From Clostridia bacterium (lineage in GTDB: Bacteria; Bacillota; Clostridia; Christensenellales; CAG-138), in assembly GCA_017429985.1 (NCBI GenBank), contig JAFRNW010000042.1:150522-214521 (forward strand): a stretch of 64,000 nucleotides of DNA, written 5' to 3'. The position numbers and the translations under genes were made by a program. This document shows, piece after piece, positions 1 through 8,051 of the stretch (position 1 is its first letter; each line of letters starts with the position of its first letter). Under the pieces are notes generated by a model that was not told the origin of the DNA, searched no databases, and saw nothing but the letters and a program-made list of their open reading frames with translations.

Positions 1-18
1 CCGGATTCAATTGTGCAG

Positions 19-444
19 TCATTTCTCTTCGACCATGACCAGAACGGTTCGCTGCGCGGGTCCATCGAACTCGCAGAAATAAATCTCCTGCGCGCCTCCG
101 CGGATCATTTTTCCGTCCTGGATCAGAAAGTGGCAGTGATTGCCGGTCAGCATCGCTTTGAGATGCCCCGTCGGATTTCCCGCGGTGCTTCCGTAATCGG
201 GGAGTATCCTCGCGTGGCAATACGGCCGGTCTTCCGGAGCAAAAAGGGAAAGGGCGTACTGTATGTCGCTTTCCAGACACTCCAGCGCTTCATTGACCGT
301 GATGCCGGTCGTGGTGTGCTTGGTCTGCACCGTGACCATGCCGTTTCTGATCCCGCTTTCCGCTACGATGTCTTCCACAAGCGGGGTAATCACGGTCATC
401 TCTACATAGGTCTTCGTACAGAGATGGATGGCTTTCACAAACAT
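19..444 (-). CDS. YjbQ/UPF0047 family protein
   Basis: This is a compact single-domain protein of 141 residues, the usual length of the YjbQ family. The motif HTTTGITVNE sits near residue 45 and the C-terminal block GNHCHFLIQDGK followed by CEFDGPAQRTV is typical of the family pocket. Weak thiamine-phosphate synthase activity has been reported for the family, but the physiological role is unsettled. The ATG at 444 follows GGGAG. It lies 14 bp after the upstream amidohydrolase stop, so it is the last gene of the frlD-frlC-amidohydrolase operon. A role in sugar catabolism is only inferred from that position. Confidence 0.9.
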   Translation of the reverse strand: MFVKAIHLCTKTYVEMTVITPLVEDIVAESGIRNGMVTVQTKHTTTGITVNEALECLESDIQYALSLFAPEDRPYCHARILPDYGSTAGNPTGHLKAMLTGNHCHFLIQDGKMIRGGAQEIYFCEFDGPAQRTVLVMVEEK

Positions 445-458
445 GGCGGAATCTCCCG

Positions 459-1310
459 TTAAAACTTTCTGCCGAGGAACGCCAGCGCATTTCCTCCGCG
501 GATCAGGTCCAGAGTGGAATCGCGGAAATCCAGTGTGCTGAGGCTGTTTGCCATGCGGATCTGTTCAAACCGCGGATTTGCGGATCCGAACATGATCTGA
601 TGGCGCAGCGAGCGGTCGATCCAGGTGATCGGAACGTCCTGCGTCAGCATCTGCTTGTAAAACTCGCTTGCGGAATCAAAGTACAGGCACGCGGTATCCG
701 TATAGATGTTCGGGTATTTCAGCATGAGCATGGCGGTTTCCCTGCACCAAGGCCAGCCGAACTGACTGACGCAGATTCGCAGCTTCGGGTGCTGCTCGGC
801 GATTTCCTCGAATGCGAGCGGATGACCGTATCTGGTTACGGTATCGGGCTCATAGGAGAATCCCGCGTGGAAGAGCACCGGTCGGTCGTACTGTTCGCAG
901 ATCCGGTAAAGCGGTTCCGCACAGGGATCTGCTGGGAAAAAGCGCTGTCTTCCGGGATGGAGGTAAAGTCCGCGCAGATCCAGACGGGCAAAAGCGTCTT
1001 CGAGTCTGTCCGCCGCGTCCTTTTCATTCGGATCCACGGAAGCGAACCCGATAAAATGATCCGGCGCAAGATCGACGAGCGTCCGGATCTCGTCGTTGGT
1101 GACCAGGGGAGAGCCGGTCCGGCTCGTATAGTCCTGCGGAAGGAGGCAGAGACGGTCGAGACCTGCGCAGTTCATCTGGTTGAAAATGTGTTTGAGCGGC
1201 GCGGTCCCGTTCTTATGGATGTTGAGCGCCCGGTGACGCAGTTCCTCTTTTGCGGGATCCCCGTTGATCGGTTCATAAAAAGCAGGAAACACATGGATGT
1301 CGATAAACAT
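459..1310 (-). CDS. Amidohydrolase-2 family TIM-barrel protein with degenerate metal site
   Basis: The 283-residue protein has the shape of the ACMSD-like amidohydrolase-2 family: N-terminal DIHVF, then FHAGF, a VSQFGWPW block and a late MFGSANP block. The family normally begins DxHxH and has a later His before Gly. Here the second His of HxH is Phe8 and the later block reads SQFG, so two usual metal ligands are absent. It may be a non-metal lyase or hydrolase acting on a sugar acid or lactone, or a binding protein. The ATG at 1310 follows GAGAGG, 12 bp after the frlC-like stop. It is part of the minus-strand sugar operon. Confidence 0.8.
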   Translation of the reverse strand: MFIDIHVFPAFYEPINGDPAKEELRHRALNIHKNGTAPLKHIFNQMNCAGLDRLCLLPQDYTSRTGSPLVTNDEIRTLVDLAPDHFIGFASVDPNEKDAADRLEDAFARLDLRGLYLHPGRQRFFPADPCAEPLYRICEQYDRPVLFHAGFSYEPDTVTRYGHPLAFEEIAEQHPKLRICVSQFGWPWCRETAMLMLKYPNIYTDTACLYFDSASEFYKQMLTQDVPITWIDRSLRHQIMFGSANPRFEQIRMANSLSTLDFRDSTLDLIRGGNALAFLGRKF

Positions 1311-1321
1311 GGCGTAACCTC

Positions 1322-2152
1322 TCAGAAACCTGCCTTCTGCATCATTGCACGCACATTGCTGATCGCTCTGCGAGCGTAGAATCTCGGTTCATTGATATAA
1401 CCGGTCACCAGTTCCAGCGTGGCGGTCCCTTCGTAACCGATCCGCTTCAGTTCGCAGAACATCTCCTGAAGGGGCATGGAGCCTTCTCCGGGAAGGATAT
1501 GACTGTCTGTGCCCTGATCGCCGTCGATAATGTGCATGTGGTCCATCTTGGGACCGAGTTTGTCAAAATACGCCATGATGCTCTCGTGCTGTACAAACGG
1601 CGGAACGACGTCGCACATGCCGACGACCCAGGGGTTGTCGATGCGGCGGAAGAGTTCCTTGAGATCGTTGGCTCTCGTAAAGAAGTTGGATTCATAGGGC
1701 GTCAACGCTTCTACGGTCAGCTTGACGCCGCGCTTTGCGGCATGATCCCCGAGCTCCCGGATGGTTTTCTCGAGGCGCGGCCAGAGATCGTCATAGGTGG
1801 CGAGATATCCGCCGTTTGCGGGACTCGTGAGCATGAACTCCGCGCCCATTTCGGAAGCCATGTCCAGACAGAGCTTCAGATAGTCGACCGCGTCCCGGCG
1901 CTGGGATTCCGATCCGATCATATAGTTGTAAGGATAGGCGTTGTGCTCGGGCGTATACCCGATGACAGGCATCTCATAGGCATCGATCAGGCGCCGGACG
2001 GTATTGATCTCGCCGTCGCGGAGATCCGGGGCATAGGCGTGCGGCCTGCCGCCCCATAGTTCGATATAGTCATATCCGTACTCCTTGGCATCTTCGAAGC
2101 AGTGCTCGATGGGATTACGCTGATAGCCGGAAGTGAACATGCCGATTTTCAT
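1322..2152 (-). CDS. frlC: FrlC-like fructoselysine/psicoselysine 3-epimerase (sugar epimerase TIM barrel)
   Basis: This 276-residue protein has the length and block pattern of E. coli FrlC: MKIGMFTSGYQR, WGGRPHAYAPDL, IGYTPE, TPYESN, HIIDGD, LPGEGSMPL and ELVTGYINEPR in order. The family is a xylose-isomerase-like TIM barrel. FrlC interconverts psicoselysine and fructoselysine. The chosen ATG at 2152 follows AAAGGAG; the upstream extension has no site. It is between the FrlD-like kinase and the amidohydrolase in one operon. No FrlB deglycase is in the window, so the true substrate could be another ketose or Amadori-like compound. Confidence 0.75.
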   Translation of the reverse strand: MKIGMFTSGYQRNPIEHCFEDAKEYGYDYIELWGGRPHAYAPDLRDGEINTVRRLIDAYEMPVIGYTPEHNAYPYNYMIGSESQRRDAVDYLKLCLDMASEMGAEFMLTSPANGGYLATYDDLWPRLEKTIRELGDHAAKRGVKLTVEALTPYESNFFTRANDLKELFRRIDNPWVVGMCDVVPPFVQHESIMAYFDKLGPKMDHMHIIDGDQGTDSHILPGEGSMPLQEMFCELKRIGYEGTATLELVTGYINEPRFYARRAISNVRAMMQKAGF

Positions 2153-2186
2153 AGAATCATTGCTCCTTTTATTACTTTGATGAACT

Positions 2187-3005
2187 TCATTCTTCGACCC
2201 AGGGCTCAAATACCTGAACGACGCGGGACGAGATTTCCGCGCCCTTTTTCATGCAGCCGATCACGGGAAGCCCCTGCAGGACGCCCCACAGAAAACCGGC
2301 GATATAGCTGTCTCCGGCGCCGACGGTATTGACGACCCGCTCCGCGGGAACGATCCCGCAGAACGTATACGCCTGTCCGTCGTAGGCGAGGCTGCCGAGT
2401 TCTCCGAACGTCGCAACGGCCGTTTTCATCCCGCGGTCCGTTTTGTCCTTTAGGAACGCTTCCGCAAACGAACGGTCCTTGTCATGGCAGGAGAAGAATC
2501 CGTAATCCACGAAGGGAAGCGTACGCTCGATCAGGGGATCGGTGAGACGGTCGCAGTAGTCGAAACTGGTCAGGACGGATGGATTCAGCTTTTTGATCTT
2601 TTCAAGCGTGTTTTCTGCTCTTCCCCAGAGCGCCGTATGCACGAGATCATGCGAAGCGGCAAAGGAGATGTCGGCATCGTCGAAAACGATGTTTTCCATC
2701 ACGCCCTCCTCGTACACGCCGTGTATGCGCTCGGTCCCGTCCATATCCATATAGGTGATGGCCGTGGGACCGTCTCCCGTTTTGAAACGGGTGAGATCCA
2801 TGTCGAGATCCGTCAGCGTCCGGCGCATCCAGGAGCCGTTCTTGTCGCTGCCGGTCGTGCTGATGACTGAGACGGGGATGCCGAGCTTTCTCAAGTTGAC
2901 GCCCGTATCCACAACGTTTCCGGTGGGATAGCGACGGTTGACCTCTTTTCCGTCGATACAGCGGTAAACATCGATGCAGTTGTCGCCGATCATGGCTGCT
3001 TTCAT
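2187..3005 (-). CDS. frlD: PfkB-family sugar kinase, FrlD-like (fructoselysine 6-kinase-like)
   Basis: The protein has 272 residues and the ribokinase fold signatures: GDNCIDVY at the start, GNVVDTGVN near residue 30, and the catalytic C-terminal motif NTVGAGDSYIAGF. The stretches YEEGVMENI, VHTALWGRAE and SFDYCDRL match the FrlD subgroup rather than general fructokinases. It would phosphorylate the 6-hydroxyl of an Amadori-type sugar. The ATG at 3005 follows AGGAG with 10 nt spacing. It is the first gene of the minus-strand operon and is preceded by a good sigma-70 promoter at 3115-3144. Confidence 0.75.
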   Translation of the reverse strand: MKAAMIGDNCIDVYRCIDGKEVNRRYPTGNVVDTGVNLRKLGIPVSVISTTGSDKNGSWMRRTLTDLDMDLTRFKTGDGPTAITYMDMDGTERIHGVYEEGVMENIVFDDADISFAASHDLVHTALWGRAENTLEKIKKLNPSVLTSFDYCDRLTDPLIERTLPFVDYGFFSCHDKDRSFAEAFLKDKTDRGMKTAVATFGELGSLAYDGQAYTFCGIVPAERVVNTVGAGDSYIAGFLWGVLQGLPVIGCMKKGAEISSRVVQVFEPWVEE

Positions 3006-3093
3006 GGGGGAAAAACTCCTTAAAGAATTCGGAAGGGGGTATGAAAAAACGGAATGAAGCATGCTGCAGAGTAGCAGATAAGATTACAACGAA

Positions 3094-3170
3094 AACATAC
3101 CACTTCCAAAATCGAGTATAAATGGGCGGGATAAGGGTTGTCAATCGATTTGGAAAAATTGGTATGAAAA
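3094..3170. promoter_or_regulatory. Promoter of the frlD-like operon with flanking inverted operator-like motifs
   Basis: On the minus strand TTGACA (3144-3139) and TATACT (3120-3115) are separated by 18 bp. This is a near-consensus sigma-70 promoter for the frlD-frlC operon. Two similar motifs face each other around it: ACATACCAC at about 3096 and AATTGGTATGAAA at 3157-3169. An operator for a GntR- or LacI-type repressor is an inference; no such regulator gene is in the window. Confidence 0.6.
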
Positions 3171-3355
3171 AAATAGAAATATGTTATCCCGGAGGCAGAC
3201 CTTTTCCGGAGAGGATCCTTGTCCAGGAAAGGAGACCTGCACGGAGTCCCGGATGGGCGGCGCAGTAACATGCGGACGGTATTTCGATGGAGGAAGAGGA
3301 TCAGTCGGAAAAAATATTTTTTTCCAAGATTATTGCGGTTTTTCGGCATTGATGC

Positions 3356-3482
3356 TATAGTTCAACTGTGGATTCGGGACGATGTGCAGCGTTCCGCATT
3401 CCGGTTTTGTCTCTCCAGCCTGTTGGAAAAACAGGATAAGCAAAAAGAGCCGTGCCGCTTTTTTGCAAAGCGGTACGGTTTT
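3356..3482 (+). ncRNA. Candidate small RNA (about 115 nt) with own promoter and terminator
   Basis: TTGCGG (3333-3338) and TATAGT (3356-3361) are spaced by 17 bp and predict a start near 3368. The predicted transcript has three helices: GGATTCGGGACG (3370-3381) with CGTTCCGCATTCC (3390-3402), CCTGTT/AACAGG (3419-3435), and CCGTGCCGCTTT/AAAGCGGTACGG (3450-3478) followed by a U-run. No known family is recognised. The terminator needs an upstream transcript that no gene explains. Confidence 0.45.
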
Positions 3483-3484
3483 TA
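3450..3484 (+). terminator. Intrinsic terminator inside the intergenic region
   Basis: A 12-bp stem (CCGTGCCGCTTT with AAAGCGGTACGG) is followed by TTTTT. It ends whatever is transcribed from the 3333-3361 promoter and insulates the amidohydrolase operon. Confidence 0.75.
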
Positions 3485-3599
3485 TGTCTTTTTTCAGGGC
3501 GTTAAATCGTACGGAACCCTTGAAAAAATTGGTCTGAAAATATCATTTATCAGTCTATACGCAAAAAACTCGAGAAAACAGGGGGAGAGAGAAAGAATT

Positions 3600-4901
3600 A
3601 TGACTGCGGATTTTATACTGATATCCGAGAGCGTTTTTGCCGCCGAGGGGAACGTGCCCTTTTCTGGATACGTGGCGGTACGAGGGGAACGCATCCTCGC
3701 CTGCGGACCCGGACAGGTCCCGGCATCGCTGGTCGGCCCCGACACGAAGATCACGGATCTCGGTGACAGAACGGTCCTGCCCGGTTTTTCCGACGTACAC
3801 TGTTTCTTTACGGGATGGGCGGCGGAGCAGAAGGGGATCGATCCGGAGGATCGAGCTGCGCGCGACGCGATGCTTTCGGACCGGGACTATATTCTTCCGA
3901 AATTCCGTTCGTATATGCAGCTGATGAACAGCAGAGGCGTGACGTCCGTCAAGGAGATGGGCTTTGACGATTTCAGCGGATTTCCCGATCTTCTGTCGGA
4001 TCTTGAAAAGAACGGAGAGCTGACGCTTCGGGTCCATTTCATGAGCCAGCCGGTGAACGCGCCGATGGATCTTGCGTTCGGACGGGCCTGCGCAGGACGG
4101 TTCACGGGCGATTTTCTCCGTTTTTCCGGATTCAACCGGATGACGGACGGATCGATCAGCCAGCTCGAAGGCGAGATGAAGGCGCCTTACCTCTGCGCAC
4201 CGGATAGTTGCTGCAGACTTTCGATCGACTGGGACCGCATCGCGGAGGATACGAGGGCGGCCGACCGGGAGGGATTCCGGTTTTCACTGCACGCGCAGGG
4301 AGATGCGGCGATTTCGAAGGTCGCGGACATCCTGGAAACGTGCCGGCGGGATGAAGACGGAAGGCTTGTCAACCGGCACAGCGTGACGGATCTTGAATGC
4401 AGCGATCCCGCCGATCTTGACCGGCTCGGAAGGATCGGAGCGGTCGCGGAGATCTATCCCCAGATCCAGTCGATCGCGGACCGGGAGGGAAAGCTCGCGA
4501 TGATCGCGGAAAAGATCGGTTCCGAACGCGGGAAGAATTACTGGAACAGGCGCCGGATGGCGGATGCGGGCATGATCCTCAGCTGCGGAACGGACCTTCC
4601 GCTTCTGATCGACGACATCCCGCAGTCCGTATACCATGCGGTGGGCGGTTATTTCCCCGAGGGCGGGGAGCCATTCAACGCCGGCAACATGCTGAAGACC
4701 GGCGAACTGCTCAGAGCCTGGACGTACGGGGGGGCCTACAATCTTTACCGGGAGCAGGAATTTGGCACGCTGGCGGAGGGAAAGAAAGCGGATATCACGG
4801 TCCTTACGGGGAATGTGTTTGCCGTTCCGGCAGAACAGGCGCGGTCTCTGAAAGTGGCGGAGACCCTGGTATCGGGGAAGACGGTATATCGTGCGGAATG
4901 A
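3600..4901 (+). CDS. YtcJ-like amidohydrolase (Amidohydro_3) with altered HxH motif
   Basis: The 433-residue protein has the composite amidohydrolase layout. There is an N-terminal beta-sandwich piece ending in VLPGFSDVHCFF, a TIM barrel with SLHAQGDAAI and NRHSVTD, the catalytic-type Asp in SCGTDLPL, and the closing GTLAEGKKADITVL. The second His of the HxH metal motif is Phe (HCF). The start at 3600 is chosen because the homology begins there and AGGGGGAGAG precedes it. The gene opens the plus-strand sugar operon and its stop nearly meets the next ribosome site. The substrate is unknown; related enzymes hydrolyse amides or cyclic imides. Confidence 0.8.
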   Translation: MTADFILISESVFAAEGNVPFSGYVAVRGERILACGPGQVPASLVGPDTKITDLGDRTVLPGFSDVHCFFTGWAAEQKGIDPEDRAARDAMLSDRDYILPKFRSYMQLMNSRGVTSVKEMGFDDFSGFPDLLSDLEKNGELTLRVHFMSQPVNAPMDLAFGRACAGRFTGDFLRFSGFNRMTDGSISQLEGEMKAPYLCAPDSCCRLSIDWDRIAEDTRAADREGFRFSLHAQGDAAISKVADILETCRRDEDGRLVNRHSVTDLECSDPADLDRLGRIGAVAEIYPQIQSIADREGKLAMIAEKIGSERGKNYWNRRRMADAGMILSCGTDLPLLIDDIPQSVYHAVGGYFPEGGEPFNAGNMLKTGELLRAWTYGGAYNLYREQEFGTLAEGKKADITVLTGNVFAVPAEQARSLKVAETLVSGKTVYRAE

Positions 4902-4914
4902 AAGGAGCAGAGCG

Positions 4915-5769
4915 ATGTCCAGAATCACTATGAATGACGTTGCCGTGATGAGCGTGCAGTTCGTCCAGTACTCGTTTGATTATTATCTTGATTCCATGCG
5001 CAGGTGCGGACTCAAAAAGATCGACTTCTGGGGAGGCTCCCCGCACTACTGCCGCCTTGACCATCTGTCATCCTGGGAATCGGCAGGGAGACTCAAAGAG
5101 ATGCGGAGAAAAGCGGAGGATCTCGGTATGGAAGTGGTCATCTATACGCCGGAGACGCTGGCCTATCCGTTCAGCTATTCCTCCCCGGACAATCTTCTCA
5201 GGGGAAGAACGCTTGATTTTATGACCGCCGCCATGGACGACGCGCTGGCGCTAGGCACCAACAAGCTGTTTCTCAATACGGGCTGCCATTCCAGGGATCT
5301 TCCGCGCGAAGAAGGCTTCAAGCGCACGGTTGAAAGCTATCAGATGCTGAGCCGAACGGCGGAGCAGAAAGGGATCGAGCTCATCCTCGAACAGCTCCAG
5401 CCCTACGAGAGCAATCTGTGCATCACGCTTGCGGATATGGTGCGCATGCTGAAAGAGGTGGATTCGCCCGCCCTGAACGTGTGCGTGGATCTCGTGGCGA
5501 TGGAAGTGGCGGGGGAAACGCTGGACCAATACTATGAAGCGTTCGGCGACCGGATCCGCTGGGTCCATTATTCGGACAGCCATCATCTGATCCTCGGTGA
5601 CGGCGATTTCGGCCGCGGGAAACTGGAAGGATATGTCCGGACCATGGAAAAGAACGGTTATGCGGGGTGCGTGGATCTTGAGATCAACGATTCCATCTAC
5701 TGGGAGGATCCGTATACCTCCGTGGCGCGTTCCGCTGAATATATCAGACAGTACCTTCCCGAGAAATAA
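4915..5769 (+). CDS. Second FrlC-like sugar epimerase/isomerase (TIM barrel)
   Basis: The 284-residue protein is a paralogue of the FrlC-like gene at 1322-2152. It shares IDFWGGSPHYCR against IELWGGRPHAYA, YTPETLAYPFSY, LQPYESN and the His-Asp blocks VHYSDSHH and LGDGDFGRG. The start at 4915 has AAAGGAG 8 nt upstream. It follows the amidohydrolase by 13 bp. An isomerisation or epimerisation of a ketose derivative is expected; the divalent metal ligands of the barrel appear complete. Confidence 0.8.
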   Translation: MSRITMNDVAVMSVQFVQYSFDYYLDSMRRCGLKKIDFWGGSPHYCRLDHLSSWESAGRLKEMRRKAEDLGMEVVIYTPETLAYPFSYSSPDNLLRGRTLDFMTAAMDDALALGTNKLFLNTGCHSRDLPREEGFKRTVESYQMLSRTAEQKGIELILEQLQPYESNLCITLADMVRMLKEVDSPALNVCVDLVAMEVAGETLDQYYEAFGDRIRWVHYSDSHHLILGDGDFGRGKLEGYVRTMEKNGYAGCVDLEINDSIYWEDPYTSVARSAEYIRQYLPEK

Positions 5770-5791
5770 TGAAGAAACCAAAGGTGAACCC

Positions 5792-7192
5792 ATGATCCCG
5801 AATCCCATTCAGACACTGAAAGACCCGGAAGCCAGGCGGACCATTTTCCGTCTCGCCTGGCCGACCATGACGGAAACGGCGCTGCAGACCGTCGTGCAGT
5901 ATGTGGATACCGCGCAGGTCGGACTGCTCGGCGCAGCGGCGTCGGCGGCGGTCGGGCTGACCTCCACGACCACGTGGCTGGTCAATTCTCCCATCTGGGC
6001 GATCGGGACCGGGGTCATGGCATGCATCGCGCAGGCGCTCGGTGCCGGGGACAGGCAGCGCGCATCGCGCGCGGCGGACCAGTCGCTGCTTCTGGTTCTC
6101 GTTCTCGGATCCGTCATGACGGCGGTGACCCTTCTGATCAGTCCGCATCTTCCGGACTGGCTCGGCGCGTCGGCGGAGATCCGGCGGGATGCGGCGCTCT
6201 ATTTCGGGATCTGCTGCGTTCCGATGCTCCTCCGGGTGTCGAGCGTCATTTTTGCCGCCGCACTCAGGGCAACGGGAAACACAAGAACGCCGATGCGGAT
6301 CAACGTCCTGATGAATGTGATCAATATCGTGCTGAACTATCTTCTGATCAACCCGGTCAGGACGGTCCGTGTCGGACCGCTTTCTGTGACCGTCTGGGGA
6401 GCGGGATGGGGCGTGACCGGCGCCGCGGTGGCTACCGCCGCCGCTTATGCGGCGGGCGGGATCCTGATGTTTGCCGCCTTCAGAAAGTGCGATCTTTTCT
6501 CGGAACTGCACTTGAAATACGACCGGGAGGTCATGGGGAAATGCCTCGGGATAGGCATGCCGATCGCAGGGGAACGAATGATCTCCATGTTCGGGCAGGT
6601 CGTATTCACCGCGCTGGTCGCAAGGCTCGGCACGATCGCGGTCGCGGCGCATTCGATCGCGCTGACCGCGGAATCGGCGTTCTACGTGCCGGGGTACGGC
6701 ATGCAGACTGCCGCCGCCACGCTTTCCGGATACTATTACGGAGCGAAGGACGAGAAGAAGCTGATGGAGTTTTCCTCCTCGATCATGCTGATCGCATCGC
6801 TGCTGATGGGGTTCCTCGGGCTGTTTCTGTTTCTGTTTCCGTCCTTTTTCATGAAGATCTTTACCAAAGACCCGAACGTGATCGCGATGGGCGCCGCCGT
6901 GCTCCGGATCGTCGCGGTCTCCGAGCCGTTTTACGCGGTGTTCATTATCCTCGAGGGGACATTCAACGGCGTCGGGGATGTGAAGGCGCCGCTGGTCTTC
7001 GCGCTTGTGTCGATGTGGGGAGTCCGCATCCTCTTCACCTTTATCTGCGTGACAAGGCTCCATCTCGGACTCCGGGCAGTCTGGTGCTGCATGGTGGCAG
7101 ACAATATGACGAGATTTATCCTGATGACCCGGCGGTATGCGGGGACCCGTTGGAAACGCGGGATCCTTTCCCCTCCCGCTGCTGAACAATAA
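5792..7192 (+). CDS. MATE family efflux transporter
   Basis: The 466-residue integral membrane protein has about 12 hydrophobic segments in two halves. Typical MATE features are the start FRLAWPTMTETALQT, the YVDTAQVGLLG stretch in TM1-2, GAGDRQRA after the second loop, and the matching second-half block YYYGAKDEKK. MATE proteins export cationic compounds using a Na+ or H+ gradient. In a sugar operon it may export a pathway product or a toxic intermediate, which is an inference. The ATG at 5792 is 22 bp after the epimerase stop. Confidence 0.88.
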   Translation: MIPNPIQTLKDPEARRTIFRLAWPTMTETALQTVVQYVDTAQVGLLGAAASAAVGLTSTTTWLVNSPIWAIGTGVMACIAQALGAGDRQRASRAADQSLLLVLVLGSVMTAVTLLISPHLPDWLGASAEIRRDAALYFGICCVPMLLRVSSVIFAAALRATGNTRTPMRINVLMNVINIVLNYLLINPVRTVRVGPLSVTVWGAGWGVTGAAVATAAAYAAGGILMFAAFRKCDLFSELHLKYDREVMGKCLGIGMPIAGERMISMFGQVVFTALVARLGTIAVAAHSIALTAESAFYVPGYGMQTAAATLSGYYYGAKDEKKLMEFSSSIMLIASLLMGFLGLFLFLFPSFFMKIFTKDPNVIAMGAAVLRIVAVSEPFYAVFIILEGTFNGVGDVKAPLVFALVSMWGVRILFTFICVTRLHLGLRAVWCCMVADNMTRFILMTRRYAGTRWKRGILSPPAAEQ

Positions 7193-7220
7193 TATATCAA
7201 TAATGAAAGGAATGATCAGT

Positions 7221-8051
7221 ATGCTTTGGACCGAGTCCATGTTTCATGTCAAAAAACCGATAATTTCGATGCTCCATCTCGACGCGCTTCCCGGGGATCC
7301 GAGATACAAAAAGGGTACTTCCATGCAGCAGATCGTCGATCATGCGGCGGCGGACCTCGCTGCACTTCAGAACGGCGGCGTGGACGGGATCATATTCTCC
7401 AACGAATTCAGCCTTCCCTATCAGCGGAAGATGGATATCGTGACGCCCGCCGCGATGGCGTTTGTGATCGGATGTCTCAAATCGGAACTGCGCGTTCCGT
7501 TCGGCGTGGATGCGATCTCGGACGGCGCCGCCTGTCTGGAACTGGCAGCCGGTGTCGGCGCGAAGTTTGTGCGGGGCACGTTCTCGGGCGTATATGTCGG
7601 AGACGGCGGACTGTACAACAATGATTTTTCCGCTCTGATGCGCCGGAAGGCGGCGCTTCCGCTGGACGATCTGAAAATGCTTTATTTCATCAATCCCGAG
7701 TCGGACCGGAATCTGGATCTAAGACCGCTTGCCGATATCGCGAATTCCACGATCTTCAAGGTGCATCCGGACGGGCTCTGCATTTCGGCAAGCGCGGCGG
7801 GACAGGACGTGGATGAGGATCTGATCGCTTCCGTGAAAGCGAAGAATCCGGAGGTCGTCGTGCTGTGCAATACCGGATGCCGTCCGAATACGATCGAGCG
7901 CAAGCTCGCGGTCAGCGACGCGGCCGTTGTCGGGACCTACTTTAAAAAAGACGGGAAACTGGAGAACGAAAGACTGGAAAACGTGCGCGTCGACGTGGAG
8001 CGCGTCCGTGAATTCATGAACGTGGTGTTCCGCGTCCGCGAGGCGTTATGA
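7221..8051 (+). CDS. BtpA/SgcQ family TIM-barrel protein
   Basis: The 276-residue protein shows the BtpA family pattern: PIISMLHLDALPGDPRY at the start, ADLAALQNGGVDGIIFSNEFS, FGVDAISDG, GAKFVRGTFSGVY and a C-terminal VVGTYFKKDGKLEN phosphate-site-like block. Despite the photosystem-assembly name, bacterial members such as SgcQ sit in sugar operons and have no proven reaction. Three in-frame ATGs occur (7203, 7212, 7221); GAAAGG is best spaced for 7221. It overlaps the HAD gene by ATGA. Confidence 0.85.
   Translation: MLWTESMFHVKKPIISMLHLDALPGDPRYKKGTSMQQIVDHAAADLAALQNGGVDGIIFSNEFSLPYQRKMDIVTPAAMAFVIGCLKSELRVPFGVDAISDGAACLELAAGVGAKFVRGTFSGVYVGDGGLYNNDFSALMRRKAALPLDDLKMLYFINPESDRNLDLRPLADIANSTIFKVHPDGLCISASAAGQDVDEDLIASVKAKNPEVVVLCNTGCRPNTIERKLAVSDAAVVGTYFKKDGKLENERLENVRVDVERVREFMNVVFRVREAL

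Larger units (their letters stand above)
3006..3599. other. 594-bp divergent intergenic region
   Basis: This gap separates the minus-strand frlD operon from the plus-strand amidohydrolase operon. An open frame runs through much of it in phase with the amidohydrolase, but it has no ribosome site and no family-like sequence. I treat it as non-coding. It holds the frlD promoter, two copies of the AAAATTGGT motif (3156 and 3525) and a candidate small RNA ending in a terminator. Confidence 0.7.

Noticed and set aside
3219..3599. Extension of the amidohydrolase frame upstream by about 127 codons
   Set aside because: There is no ribosome site at the far start. The translated stretch has no family-like sequence, and a promoter, terminator hairpin and operator-like motif lie inside it. 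The start at 3600 fits the family.
5744..7240. Long minus-strand frame of about 498 codons opposite the MATE gene
   Set aside because: Its product is rich in His, Arg and Asp with no recognisable domain, and the plus strand encodes an obvious MATE transporter. It is an antisense by-product of GC-rich codons.
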